NCBI GenBank assembly: GCA_027924025.1
Contig: AP026970.1
Span: forward strand, 1,944,501 to 2,008,500
Origin: Comamonadaceae bacterium OS-4
GTDB lineage: Bacteria > Pseudomonadota > Gammaproteobacteria > Burkholderiales > Burkholderiaceae_C
Direction: 5' to 3'
DNA: 64,000 nt
A program made the position numbers and the translations under genes. The notes beneath the pieces were generated by a model that made no database searches, was not told the DNA's origin, and saw only the letters and a program-made list of their open reading frames with translations. Below, piece by piece: positions 19,037-28,490 of the stretch (positions within the stretch are counted from its first letter, which is position 1; the number at the start of each line of letters is the position of its first letter).

Positions 19037-19905
19037 GTTCTTTGTCTCCATCCTATCCATTCATTGACAACCAGCGCACCGATGACCAGTGCACCTCCGG
19101 TCAACACGGCAGCACCCGGCTCTTCACCTGCGCCCCACCACGCCAACAGGATGCCGAAGATCACCTCCAGCAACTGCAGCAATGATATTTCAGGGGCCTT
19201 CAAAATCTGGGCACAGCGCACACTCAGCACACATGGCACCGCCAGTTGAAACACGCCCAGAAAGCCGAGCAACAGCACATCATGCCCAGTTGCTTGCAAC
19301 GGCAAGGCCAAAGGAAGGGTTGCCACGCATGAAATCAGGCCCCCTGCCCACACCGCCGGCATCAGGTCCACATCGTGCCCTTGATCGTGGGCATGTTGGG
19401 TCACCGTCCAATTGGTGGCGCCTGCCAGCGGCACACACAAGGCGACCAAGGTACCGGCCAGGGACACGCTCCCGAGCTGCGAGGCATACATGTACACAAT
19501 GCCTGCGCCCGCAACCCACACGGCCACCCAGGTGCGTTTTGGAATCGTATGGCCGATGAAGACTCGGGCAATGATCGCTGTCAGGAGCGGCCCCATAGAC
19601 ATGGTCACCAGCACGTTCCCCACAGTGGTGAGTGTGAGGGCCACCATAAAGGCGGTGAACATGACGCTCCAACACACTGCGCTGAGCCAAAAGCTGCGGC
19701 CCGCCCTCAAGGTGTTGCGAAACACGGCCTTGCCACTCACCCATGGCAGCAAAAAACTCAATGACGCCACCGTAAAGAATGCGCGCCAGAAGGTCACCTC
19801 GAAACTGCGCGCTGATTCCAAGTGCCGCGTCACAACACCCGCGGTGGACCACATCAAGGTCACCATGATCATCAAAAGCACGGCACGGTTATGGCTTAAC
19901 TTCAT
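19033..19905 (-). CDS. EamA/DMT-family inner-membrane transporter
   Basis: A 290-residue integral membrane protein with about ten transmembrane helices in two EamA repeats; the first begins LMWSTAGVVTRHLE. Family members export amino acids or other metabolites; the substrate cannot be told. AAGGGG precedes the ATG at 19905. Its stop overlaps the start of the acyl-CoA hydrolase gene, so the two are coupled. Confidence 0.85.
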   Translation of the reverse strand: MKLSHNRAVLLMIMVTLMWSTAGVVTRHLESARSFEVTFWRAFFTVASLSFLLPWVSGKAVFRNTLRAGRSFWLSAVCWSVMFTAFMVALTLTTVGNVLVTMSMGPLLTAIIARVFIGHTIPKRTWVAVWVAGAGIVYMYASQLGSVSLAGTLVALCVPLAGATNWTVTQHAHDQGHDVDLMPAVWAGGLISCVATLPLALPLQATGHDVLLLGFLGVFQLAVPCVLSVRCAQILKAPEISLLQLLEVIFGILLAWWGAGEEPGAAVLTGGALVIGALVVNEWIGWRQRT

Positions 19906-19943
19906 CACCCTCCCCTTTTTGTTTCGAAAAGGCAGCCCAGACG

Positions 19944-19980
19944 CAAAAACGCCGCGGAACCAGCAAGACTGGGCCGCGGC
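19944..19980 (-). terminator. rho-independent terminator after typA
   Basis: GCCGCGG at 19951-19957 pairs with CCGCGGC at 19974-19980. On the minus strand the stem is followed by GTTTTTG. It lies about 48 bases beyond the typA stop. Confidence 0.7.
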
Positions 19981-20027
19981 CGTTTGGGCTTACCTGCCAT
20001 GCGCCGGACAAGTCCGACGCAACAGGA

Positions 20028-21851
20028 TCAGTCGCGGGAAGCGCGCTTACGCTCGTGCTCTTTCAGGAAACGCTTGCGCAGACGCACGGACTTGGGCGTG
20101 ATTTCGACCAACTCGTCGTCTTCAATAAATTCCACGCCGTATTCCAGGGTCAGCTCAATCGGAGGCGTGATCTTGATGGCATCTTCCTTGCCGGACACGC
20201 GGAAGTTGGTAAGCTGTTTGGTACGGGTGGCGTTCACGATCAAGTCGTTGTCACGGTTGTGGATACCCACAATCATGCCTTCGTACACCGGGTCGTTCGC
20301 CTTCACAAACATGCGGCCGCGGTCGTCCAACTTGCCCAGCGCATAAGTGAAGATTTCACCGTCGTCCATGGAGATCAGTACGCCGTTCTTGCGGCCACCG
20401 ATGTCACCCTTGTGCGGCTCGTAGCTGTCAAAGATGTTGGAGATCAAGCCGGAACCACGGGTCAAGTTCAAGAACTCGTTGGAGAAGCCGATCAAGCCAC
20501 GGGCCGGAATGCGGTATTCCAAACGGACACGGCCACGGCCGTCCGGTTCCATGTTGATCAACTCGCCCTTACGCTCGCCCATGGCTTGCATCACGCCGCC
20601 TTGGTGTTGCTCTTCAATGTCGGCAGTTACCAACTCGATAGGCTCGTGCTTTTCGCCGTTGATGTCCTTGAACATCACGCGGGGCTTGCTTACGGCCATT
20701 TCGTAGCCTTCACGGCGCATGTTTTCCAGCAGGATGGTCAGGTGCAACTCACCGCGACCCAGCACTTCAAACACACCTTCTTCGTCGGTTTCGTTGACGC
20801 GCAGCGCCACGTTGTGTTGCAGTTCTTTTTGCAGGCGGTCCCAGATCTGGCGGCTGGTCACAAACTTGCCTTCACGACCGGCCAAGGGGCTGGTGTTCAC
20901 GCAGAAGTTCATGGTCAGGGTAGGCTCGTCCACCTTCAGCATGGGCAGGGGCTGGGGGTTGGTAGGGTCCGTCACTGTCACGCCGATACCGATGTCTTCA
21001 ATACCGTTGATCAGCACGATGTCGCCAGGGCCCGCCAAGGGGCTCTGCATGCGGTCCAGACCTTGGAAGGTCAACACCTGGTTCACACGGCCTTTGACAG
21101 CCTTGCCGTCCGGACCTTCCATGACCACCACGTCTTGCATGGGCTTGATCGTGCCTTGGCTGATACGCCCCACACCGATACGGCCCACGAAGCTGGAGAA
21201 GTCCAGTGCGGAAATTTGCAACTGCAAAGGCGCCGCTGGATCACCGGAGTTCGGTGGCACGTGTTTCAGAATCGTATTGAACAGGGCCGACATGTCGGGG
21301 CCCCACTGCTCACCAGGAGCGCCTTCTTCAAGGGACGACCAGCCGTTGATACCGGACGCGTACACCACAGGGAAGTCCAACTGCTCGTCAGTCGCACCCA
21401 ACTTGTCAAACAAGTCAAACGCAGCGTTCACCACCTTGTCGGGGTTCGCACCGGGCTTGTCCACCTTGTTGACCACCACAATGGGCTTCAGACCCAAGGC
21501 CAAGGCCTTCTTGGTCACGAAGCGGGTCTGGGGCATGGGGCCTTCTTGCGCATCGATCAGCAACAACACGCTGTCAACCATGGACAAGGCGCGCTCCACT
21601 TCACCGCCGAAGTCCGCGTGTCCGGGCGTGTCCACGATGTTGATGTGGGTGCCTTCCCAGCTCACTGCGCAGTTTTTGGCCAGAATCGTGATGCCACGTT
21701 CTTTTTCGATGGCGTTGTTGTCCATCACGGTGTCGACCACTTTTTCGTGTTCGGCGAAGGTGCCGGACTGACGCAGCAACTGGTCCACCATGGTGGTTTT
21801 ACCGTGGTCAACGTGCGCAATGATGGCGATGTTTCGGATTTGTTTACTCAT
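20028..21851 (-). CDS. typA: ribosome-associated GTPase TypA/BipA
   Basis: A 607-residue translational GTPase. The G domain has AHVDHGKTT (P-loop), DTPGHADFGGEVERAL and NKVDKPGA; domains resembling EF-G III and V follow, with the BipA-specific C-terminal domain rich in basic residues (RLRKRFLKEHERKR). It acts in 50S assembly and stress adaptation. It lies downstream of truB with a 15-base gap and is probably the last gene of the rimP operon. Confidence 0.97.
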   Translation of the reverse strand: MSKQIRNIAIIAHVDHGKTTMVDQLLRQSGTFAEHEKVVDTVMDNNAIEKERGITILAKNCAVSWEGTHINIVDTPGHADFGGEVERALSMVDSVLLLIDAQEGPMPQTRFVTKKALALGLKPIVVVNKVDKPGANPDKVVNAAFDLFDKLGATDEQLDFPVVYASGINGWSSLEEGAPGEQWGPDMSALFNTILKHVPPNSGDPAAPLQLQISALDFSSFVGRIGVGRISQGTIKPMQDVVVMEGPDGKAVKGRVNQVLTFQGLDRMQSPLAGPGDIVLINGIEDIGIGVTVTDPTNPQPLPMLKVDEPTLTMNFCVNTSPLAGREGKFVTSRQIWDRLQKELQHNVALRVNETDEEGVFEVLGRGELHLTILLENMRREGYEMAVSKPRVMFKDINGEKHEPIELVTADIEEQHQGGVMQAMGERKGELINMEPDGRGRVRLEYRIPARGLIGFSNEFLNLTRGSGLISNIFDSYEPHKGDIGGRKNGVLISMDDGEIFTYALGKLDDRGRMFVKANDPVYEGMIVGIHNRDNDLIVNATRTKQLTNFRVSGKEDAIKITPPIELTLEYGVEFIEDDELVEITPKSVRLRKRFLKEHERKRASRD

Positions 21852-21866
21852 GGTTCACTTTCTTGC

Positions 21867-22868
21867 TTAAGCCACAGGGGCCCAGTTTTCGCTACTCTGT
21901 TTCAAACTTGTTTCCAGGGCGGCTTGCTGCCCCAGGGATTCACTGATTTCCAGCGGACTCAACAACCGCACCGGGATCAGCTCCCCGGCCTTGACCTGCG
22001 CCGTACCCAACAAGGCTTTGGGGGAAGCGGCGTACACCGCGACCTGTTCTGCGTCGGCCCAACTCCCGCGCCGCCGCATTCCGCTCAAAAATCGTGCAGC
22101 ATTGTCACTGTCCAATGTGACAGGGACATGCTGTGCCAGCAAGGCATCCACCGGCAGCAGGCAGGCCATACGCTCAGCTTCGGTCATGGCCTCGAGAGCC
22201 TCCAGCGTGATGCAGTGCGTGGTGTCAAATCCACCCGTCCGCACGCGGCGCAAGGCGCTCAAATGCGCGCCGCAACCCAAGGCTTCACCAATGTCCTCGC
22301 CCAGGGTCCGTATGTACGTCCCCTTGCTGCAGTCCACTACCAATTTGATAGCAGGCTCCGCACTTTCCACGAGGGCGGGAAGCTGTTTCAGCCCATGAAT
22401 CACCACATGGCGAGCCTCACGCTCTATCTCGATACCGGCCCGCGCATACTCGTACAGGGCCTTGCCATCCTTCTTCAAGGCACTGTGCATCGGCGGGACC
22501 TGCGCAATCGGGCCTGTAAACCGCAGCAGCACTTCATCCAGTTGCTCTTGGGTGAACGCCACAGGGCGCTCAAGCAAGATGTCACCTTCGGCATCCGCGG
22601 TGCTGGTCTTGATACCCAGGCGGACGGTTGTCTCGTAAGCCTTGTCGGCATCCAGATGCATCTGGCTGAATTTCGTCGCTGCACCAAAACACAAGGGCAA
22701 GACACCCGTCGCCAAAGGGTCCAAAGTGCCGGTATGCCCTGCCTTCTCGGCCCTGAGCAACCATTTGGCCTTTTGCAAAGCCTGATTACTGGACAAACCC
22801 AAAGGCTTGTCCAGCAACAGCACCCCGTGAACGGGGCGCCTTGCAACCCGTGCACGCGGCGCATTCAT
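21867..22868 (-). CDS. truB: tRNA pseudouridine(55) synthase
   Basis: A 333-residue enzyme making pseudouridine 55 in the T-loop of tRNAs. The catalytic Asp lies in [27 protein letters not shown] and the C-terminal PUA-like part are present. The ATG at 22868 follows the rbfA stop by four bases, with GAGG upstream. The loop [13 protein letters not shown] (residues ~160-173), just before the VVDCSKG strand, is encoded by an interspersed repeat copy. Note that the psuGK genes that degrade pseudouridine lie far away, near 62 kb. Confidence 0.95.
   Translation of the reverse strand: MNAPRARVARRPVHGVLLLDKPLGLSSNQALQKAKWLLRAEKAGHTGTLDPLATGVLPLCFGAATKFSQMHLDADKAYETTVRLGIKTSTADAEGDILLERPVAFTQEQLDEVLLRFTGPIAQVPPMHSALKKDGKALYEYARAGIEIEREARHVVIHGLKQLPALVESAEPAIKLVVDCSKGTYIRTLGEDIGEALGCGAHLSALRRVRTGGFDTTHCITLEALEAMTEAERMACLLPVDALLAQHVPVTLDSDNAARFLSGMRRRGSWADAEQVAVYAASPKALLGTAQVKAGELIPVRLLSPLEISESLGQQAALETSLKQSSENWAPVA
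22342..22391 (+). repeat. ~50-bp interspersed repeat copy inside truB
   Basis: It starts AATTTGATAGC and has CGCAC, TTCCA, GAG and GCG blocks in the same spacing as the intergenic copy after fabI. Without gaps, 32 of 50 positions agree with that copy. It lies antisense to truB and is translated as a surface-loop segment. Confidence 0.65.
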
Positions 22869-22872
22869 GGTG

Positions 22873-23241
22873 TCAATCCTCTTTGGCGCGCGACGACACG
22901 GCACGGGCAATCAAAGCGTTCATGTCTGCAGCCCGTTCGGTGGTCTGGTCAAAAATGAAATGCAGTGTCGGCACCGTGTGAATGTGAAGGCGCTTGAACA
23001 AGCCCGCGCGCAAAAAGCCCGCCGCCTGGTTCAGGCCTTCAGCCGTACCCACAGGATCGCCCACCAACAGGCTGAAAAACACCTTGGCATGGGCATAGTC
23101 CGGCGTCACTTCCACGCCTTGAATCGTGACCATGCCGACCCGTGGGTCCTTCAATTCGCGAGCAATCAGTTCCGCCAGATCACGCTGGATCTGGTCGGCC
23201 ACCTGAAAGCTCCGATTGGGGGTAGAAGACTTTTTACGCAC
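22873..23241 (-). CDS. rbfA: 30S ribosome-binding factor A
   Basis: A 122-residue KH-fold protein needed for late 16S processing and cold adaptation. It shows [17 protein letters not shown], then DPRVGMVTI and a [16 protein letters not shown] ending. The start is GTG at 23241, 14 bases after the infB stop. It is in the conserved order infB-rbfA-truB. Confidence 0.95.
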   Translation of the reverse strand: MRKKSSTPNRSFQVADQIQRDLAELIARELKDPRVGMVTIQGVEVTPDYAHAKVFFSLLVGDPVGTAEGLNQAAGFLRAGLFKRLHIHTVPTLHFIFDQTTERAADMNALIARAVSSRAKED

Positions 23242-23255
23242 GCAGTGACTCTCGC

Positions 23256-26177
23256 TTACAGGGTACGGGCGATCTCTTTGATCTCAAAGAATTCGAGCTG
23301 ATCGCTTTCCTTGATGTCGTTGTAGTTCTTGAGCTTGATACCGCACTCGAAGCCTTCTTTGACCTCGCGCACATCGTCTTTCATACGCTTCAAGGAGTCC
23401 AACTCGCCGGTGTAAATCACGACGTTGTCGCGCAACAGACGGAAATGGGCGCTGCGCGTCACATAACCGTTGGTCACCATACAACCCGCGACGGTACCGA
23501 TCTTGGATGCCACGAACACGGTGCGGATTTCGGCGGTACCGATCACTTCCTCGCGCTTCTCGGGCGCCAACATGCCGGACATGGCTGCTTTCAACTCATC
23601 CACAGCGTCGTAAATGATGTTGTAGTAACGGATGTCCACGCCATTGCCTTCCGCCAACTTGCGGGCACCGGCATCGGCACGGGTGTTGAAACCAATCACG
23701 ATAGCCTTGGATGCAATCGCCAAGTTGATGTCAGATTCGCTGATACCACCCACGGCTGAGTAGACCATCTGCACCTTGACCTCGTCGGTCGACAGCTTGA
23801 GCAGGGACTGCGCCAATGCTTCTTGCGAGCCTTGCACGTCGGCCTTGACGATGATCGGCAGCATCTTGACATCGCCACCACCAATGTCTGCAAACATGTT
23901 TTCCAACTTGGCAGCTTGTTGCTTGGCCAACTTGGTGTTGCGGAACTTACCGGCCCGGTAGGTCGAGATCTCGCGTGCCCGGCGTTCGTCGGACAACACC
24001 ATGAACTCGTCACCAGCTTGAGGCACTTCGGTCAAGCCCTGGATTTCCACTGGAATGGAAGGACCGGCGGTTTCGATCTTGTGGCCGTTCTCGTCCAGCA
24101 TGGCACGCACGCGGCCATAGGTCTGGCCTGCCAACACCACATCGCCCGCCTTCAAAGTGCCGGACTGCACCAATACCGTGGCAACCGGGCCGCGGCCCTT
24201 GTCCAGCTTGGCTTCGATCACCAGACCCTTGGCCATGGCGTCCACCGGAGCCTTCAACTCCAAGACTTCGGCTTGCAACAAGACCTGCTCTAGCAAGTCA
24301 TCAATGCCCATGCCGGTTTTGGACGACACCGGAACGAATGGCGAATCGCCACCGTATTCTTCCGGCACCACCTCTTCCACCACCAGCTCTTGCTTGACGC
24401 GCTCCAAATTGGCATCGGGCTTGTCCGCCTTGGTGATCGCCACCACCAAAGGTACGCCAGCCGCCTTGGCGTGCTTGATCGCTTCTTTGGTCTGTGGCAT
24501 CACGCCGTCATCGGCCGCCACCACCAAAATCACAATGTCAGTCGCTTGTGCACCACGGGCACGCATGGCCGTAAAGGCCTCGTGACCGGGGGTATCCAGG
24601 AAGGACACCATGCCGCGCGGAGTTTCCACGTGATACGCACCGATGTGCTGGGTAATGCCACCGGCTTCACCCGCAGCCACTTTGGCGCGGCGGATGTAAT
24701 CCAACAAGGATGTCTTACCGTGGTCCACGTGACCCATCACGGTCACCACAGGAGCGCGCGGCAAGGAGACAGACTCTTGGCCTTGCACTTCGTCATCGGT
24801 AAACGCTTCCGGATCATCCAGCGCAGCCACAATGGCCTTGTGGCCCATTTCTTCCACCATGATCATGGCGGTGTCTTGGTCCAGCGGCTGGTTGATCGTG
24901 ACCATCTGGCCCATTTTCATGAGCGCCTTGATCACTTCAGAGGCCTTGATCGCCATCTTGTGCGCCAGTTCGGCCACCGTGATGGTTTCAGGCACATGCA
25001 CTTCGATGATGCGTGTTTCTACCGGTGCAGACTGCTGGTTGCCACGGTCATCACGATCACGGTCATTGCCACGGCGTCCCTTGGGACCCGCACGCCAGTT
25101 GCTGGAACGGCCAGCACCGGCAGACGTATCACCCCGGGTTTTCAATTCTTTCTTCTTGGCAGGATCCCCAGCCCAGCTGCTCGACAGCTTGGCGGACTTG
25201 ACCTCTTTGCCGTTGCCAGCCGGTGCAGCGGTGGTCGCTGCGCCGGGAGCCGGCTTGCCCGGTTTGGCCACTGCCGACCCGTTGGCGGGTTTGTGCAGCG
25301 TGCCCTTCATGCCCGCCTTGGCGTCAGCAGCCGGCTTGGGCTCTTCCACCTTTTTGGGCGCAATCATGACCTTCTTGGGAGCGGCCATCATCGAGCGAAT
25401 AGCAGCGGCTTCGGCCTCTGCCTTGCGACGACGCTCACCCAGATCGGCTGCACGCGCAGCCTCTTCGGCAGCGGCGGCCTTGGATGCCTGGGCTGCGGCA
25501 TTCGCACGCTCTTGGGCAGCCACCTTCGCAGCAGCTTCTGCAGCCTGCGCTGCTGCGGCGGCATCCACTGCCGGTGCAGCGGCCACGGGGGCAGCCTTGA
25601 CAGTCGCCTGCACCTGCTCTTGCGCTTTGCGGGCGGCGGCGGCTTGGGCTTCACGCTCTTGCGCAGCGGCTTGCTCAGCAGCAGCCTTGGCGCGGGCTTC
25701 TTGCTCTTCGCGTTCGCGGCGACGCTGGGCCAACTCTTCTTCTTGGCGGCGAATCAGTTCGGCCTGACGGCTGGCTTCTTCTTCGCGGCGAGCCAGCTCG
25801 GCGTCTTCAGCGGCTTGCGCAGCATTGGCTGCAGCCATGTCTTGCTCTTCCACTTCTACCGTGGATTCCACGCCATCATCACGGCGCACAAACGTGCGCT
25901 TTTTGCGCACTTCCACCTGGATAGTGCGGGCCTTGCCGGTGGCATCGGCCTGCTTGATTTCGGTTGTTTGCTTTTTCACCAAGGTGATCTTTTTGCGCTC
26001 TGGGCTGGCAGTGCCATGGCTATTTTGCAGGTAGCTCAACAAGCTGTGTTTGTCTGCATCGGTCAGCGGATCAGCGGCGGAGGCTTTGGGCACTCCGGCG
26101 GACTTCAGCTGTTCAAGCAGGGTATCGGTAGATTTTTTGAGTTCATTGGCAAACTCGGCAACGGTCGTACTGGACAT
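23256..26177 (-). CDS. infB: translation initiation factor IF-2
   Basis: A 973-residue GTPase that places initiator tRNA on the 30S subunit. The N-terminal IF2_N motif ([12 protein letters not shown]) is followed by a long Ala/Lys/Glu/Arg-rich linker (residues ~110-370), a second IF2_N-like segment, then the G domain with [28 protein letters not shown] and TKAD. Domains II-IV close the protein. The linker is low-complexity and accounts for its length. It lies between nusA and rbfA. Confidence 0.98.
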   Translation of the reverse strand: MSSTTVAEFANELKKSTDTLLEQLKSAGVPKASAADPLTDADKHSLLSYLQNSHGTASPERKKITLVKKQTTEIKQADATGKARTIQVEVRKKRTFVRRDDGVESTVEVEEQDMAAANAAQAAEDAELARREEEASRQAELIRRQEEELAQRRREREEQEARAKAAAEQAAAQEREAQAAAARKAQEQVQATVKAAPVAAAPAVDAAAAAQAAEAAAKVAAQERANAAAQASKAAAAEEAARAADLGERRRKAEAEAAAIRSMMAAPKKVMIAPKKVEEPKPAADAKAGMKGTLHKPANGSAVAKPGKPAPGAATTAAPAGNGKEVKSAKLSSSWAGDPAKKKELKTRGDTSAGAGRSSNWRAGPKGRRGNDRDRDDRGNQQSAPVETRIIEVHVPETITVAELAHKMAIKASEVIKALMKMGQMVTINQPLDQDTAMIMVEEMGHKAIVAALDDPEAFTDDEVQGQESVSLPRAPVVTVMGHVDHGKTSLLDYIRRAKVAAGEAGGITQHIGAYHVETPRGMVSFLDTPGHEAFTAMRARGAQATDIVILVVAADDGVMPQTKEAIKHAKAAGVPLVVAITKADKPDANLERVKQELVVEEVVPEEYGGDSPFVPVSSKTGMGIDDLLEQVLLQAEVLELKAPVDAMAKGLVIEAKLDKGRGPVATVLVQSGTLKAGDVVLAGQTYGRVRAMLDENGHKIETAGPSIPVEIQGLTEVPQAGDEFMVLSDERRAREISTYRAGKFRNTKLAKQQAAKLENMFADIGGGDVKMLPIIVKADVQGSQEALAQSLLKLSTDEVKVQMVYSAVGGISESDINLAIASKAIVIGFNTRADAGARKLAEGNGVDIRYYNIIYDAVDELKAAMSGMLAPEKREEVIGTAEIRTVFVASKIGTVAGCMVTNGYVTRSAHFRLLRDNVVIYTGELDSLKRMKDDVREVKEGFECGIKLKNYNDIKESDQLEFFEIKEIARTL

Positions 26178-26201
26178 ATTCTGTGAAACCTTTCATGACC
26201 G

Positions 26202-27698
26202 TTACTCTTGAGAGGCGCCGTCATTGGTAAACCAATGCTCACGCGCCTTCATGATCAGGGCCTTGGCCTCGTCCGCAGACTGGCCGGTAATATCTGTCAA
26301 TTCGTCAACGGCAAGGTCAGCCAGTTCGTCACGGGTATGCACGCCGCCGTCTGCCAATTTGCCGATCAATTCAGGGGTCAAGCCCTGCAAGTCACGCAGG
26401 TTCTGCGAGACCTCTTCCACACTTTCTTCGTGTGCAATTTCCATGGTCAACAGTGCGTCTTTGGCACGGTTGCGCAACTCATGCACGGTGTCCTCATCGA
26501 AGGACTCGATCTCCAGCATCTCTTGCAGCGGCACGTAGGCCACCTCTTCCAAGCTGGTAAAGCCTTCGGCAATCAGGATGTCGGCGATTTCTTCGTCCAC
26601 ATCCAGCTTTTCCATGAACAGCTTGCGACCGGAGTCTGTTTCGTTCGCCAGCTTCTGGGCGGACTCTGCAGCATCCATGATGTTGATCTTCCAACCGGTC
26701 AGCTCGGACGCCAAGCGCACGTTTTGACCGCCACGACCAATCGCAATTGCGAGGTTTTCTTCGTCGACCACCACATCCATGGCGTGACGCTCTTCGTCCA
26801 CCACGATGGATGACACGTTGGCCGGGGCCAAAGCGCCAATCACAAACTGGGCTGGATCTTCGCTCCACAACACGATGTCGACGCGCTCGCCGGCCAATTC
26901 ATTGGTCACGCCATTAACGCGGGTGCCACGGACACCCACACAGGTGCCGATCGGGTCCACGCGCTTGTCATGCGACAAAACTGCGATTTTGGCGCGGGAG
27001 CCAGCATCACGGGCGCACGACTTGATCTCCAGCAGACCTTGCTCGATTTCGGGCACTTCCTGGCGGAACAGCTCAATCATGAACTCGGGCGCCGAGCGGG
27101 ACAACACAATCGGTGCGCCACGCAAGGTCAGGTCCACTTCCATGATCATGGCGCGGACCCGGTCACCCGTACGCAGGTTTTCCTTGGGGATCATTTCGCC
27201 ACGGCGCAGACGGCCTTCGACACGGCCGGATTCGACAATGATGTCGCCCTTGTCCATGCGCTTGACGGTGCCCACGAAAATCTTCTCGCCGCGCGACATA
27301 AAGTCGTTGAGCAGCATCTCGCGCTCGGCATCGCGGATTTTTTGCAAGATCACTTGCTTGGCAGCCATCGCACCGATGCGGCCGATGGGCACCGACGCCA
27401 CAGGCTCTTCGATGTATTCATCGACTTCGATGTCAGCGATTTGTTCTTTGGCTTCGAACAGCAGGATTTCCTGGTCAGGCAGCTGCAGGCCCGCCTCATC
27501 GGGGACCACGTGCCAGCGGCGGAAGGTCTCGTAATTGCCGCTATCGCGATCCAAGGCGACGCGGATATCCACATCACCGGCGTACAGCTTTTTGGTGGCT
27601 TGCGCCAGAGCCGCCTCTACGGCGCCCAGCACCACATCACGCTCCACGTTTTTCTCACGGGAAATTGCTTCAACCAGCATCAACAGTTCGCGATTCAT
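26202..27698 (-). CDS. nusA: transcription termination/antitermination factor NusA
   Basis: A 498-residue RNA polymerase accessory protein: N-terminal RNAP-binding domain, S1 domain ([14 protein letters not shown]), two KH domains ([33 protein letters not shown]), and two acidic C-terminal repeats (near 370-420 and 445-495). It controls pausing and rRNA antitermination. The classic order rimP-nusA-infB is kept. Confidence 0.98.
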   Translation of the reverse strand: MNRELLMLVEAISREKNVERDVVLGAVEAALAQATKKLYAGDVDIRVALDRDSGNYETFRRWHVVPDEAGLQLPDQEILLFEAKEQIADIEVDEYIEEPVASVPIGRIGAMAAKQVILQKIRDAEREMLLNDFMSRGEKIFVGTVKRMDKGDIIVESGRVEGRLRRGEMIPKENLRTGDRVRAMIMEVDLTLRGAPIVLSRSAPEFMIELFRQEVPEIEQGLLEIKSCARDAGSRAKIAVLSHDKRVDPIGTCVGVRGTRVNGVTNELAGERVDIVLWSEDPAQFVIGALAPANVSSIVVDEERHAMDVVVDEENLAIAIGRGGQNVRLASELTGWKINIMDAAESAQKLANETDSGRKLFMEKLDVDEEIADILIAEGFTSLEEVAYVPLQEMLEIESFDEDTVHELRNRAKDALLTMEIAHEESVEEVSQNLRDLQGLTPELIGKLADGGVHTRDELADLAVDELTDITGQSADEAKALIMKAREHWFTNDGASQE

Positions 27699-27757
27699 GC
27701 CATGACTCTCCTGAACACTCTAATCAACCAATACAAATCGAATACGGGGCAAGGAAC

Positions 27758-28357
27758 TCAGACCTCATCCACTTGCGCCTGACCGTTACGGCCTTTGAAA
27801 TTCACAATCGGCGCCAAACGGGCCTCGCGCAACTCATCCAGTGCAAAACCCAGAGCCTGCAAAGGTGGCGGAACGCGTTTTTTACTTACTTTTTGACCGG
27901 GCTTGGGCTCAGGCGCATCACTCCACACCACTTGCCAACCCACGCTGCCGTCGGCGGCGGGAACCCGCTCCAACGTGCCGCGGAATTTTTTGCGATTGGC
28001 ACTGACCTGCCCATTGGCAGCCGCACCCATGGGCGCCTTCAAGGTGATGTCGATCACTTGGCCGGCAAAACGCTCGAAATCCTGCACGTGGCGCAAGGGC
28101 CGATCGATACCAGGCGACGAGATTTCGAGGCGCTTGTATTCAATGCCATCCACCTCCAGCGCAAACTGCAACTGGCGATTGACTTTTTCGCAGTCCTCGA
28201 CATTGATGAACTGCTCCACAACCGGCTGGTCTTCAACAGGGGCAACCCAGGGCAAATCGATGGTGATGCGCAGCAAGCCACCAGCGGAGCGCTCGATCTC
28301 GATCAAGTCATATCCCAGCCCTGCTACGGTTTGTTCAACGATGTCCTGTAATGCCAC
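27758..28357 (-). CDS. rimP: ribosome maturation factor RimP
   Basis: A 199-residue protein for 30S maturation. It has the N-terminal domain start VALQDIVEQTVAGLGYDLIEIE, the family's ISSPGIDRPL motif, and a C-terminal SH3-like part. The GTG at 28357 matches the family N-terminus, with AGG about 11 bases upstream. It is the first gene of rimP-nusA-infB-rbfA-truB. Confidence 0.92.
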   Translation of the reverse strand: MALQDIVEQTVAGLGYDLIEIERSAGGLLRITIDLPWVAPVEDQPVVEQFINVEDCEKVNRQLQFALEVDGIEYKRLEISSPGIDRPLRHVQDFERFAGQVIDITLKAPMGAAANGQVSANRKKFRGTLERVPAADGSVGWQVVWSDAPEPKPGQKVSKKRVPPPLQALGFALDELREARLAPIVNFKGRNGQAQVDEV

Positions 28358-28400
28358 GTCTGTAATGCCTGCCTGATGTGAAGATGAAAAACGATCGACC

Positions 28401-28430
28401 AAAAAAAACGGGCGGTAATTACCCGCCCGT
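28401..28430 (-). terminator. strong terminator after the Yej-type ABC operon
   Basis: On the minus strand ACGGGCGG pairs with CCGCCCGT across GTAATTA, followed by a run of eight T. It lies about 60 bases past the yejF stop and just upstream of rimP, so it insulates the rimP operon. Confidence 0.88.
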
Positions 28431-28490
28431 TTGGTCGTGAAGCTTGATTGTACCTGAAAAGCGGCCCAAAGCCCTTGATTCTTAAGGAAA

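Noticed and set aside
20055-22958. Open frame of 967 codons on the plus strand across typA and truB
   Set aside because: It is antisense to two clearly conserved genes with family-typical motifs, and its His/Gln/Val-rich translation has no domain. It is a by-product of GC-biased codon use.
25380-25860. Repetitive infB linker as a mobile or tandem repeat
   Set aside because: It is the normal low-complexity linker of IF-2, variable among bacteria.
24390-26186. Open frame of 598 codons antisense to infB, with Gly/Ser/Leu-rich runs
   Set aside because: It arises opposite the Ala/Lys/Glu-rich linker of IF-2; low complexity and no independent support.
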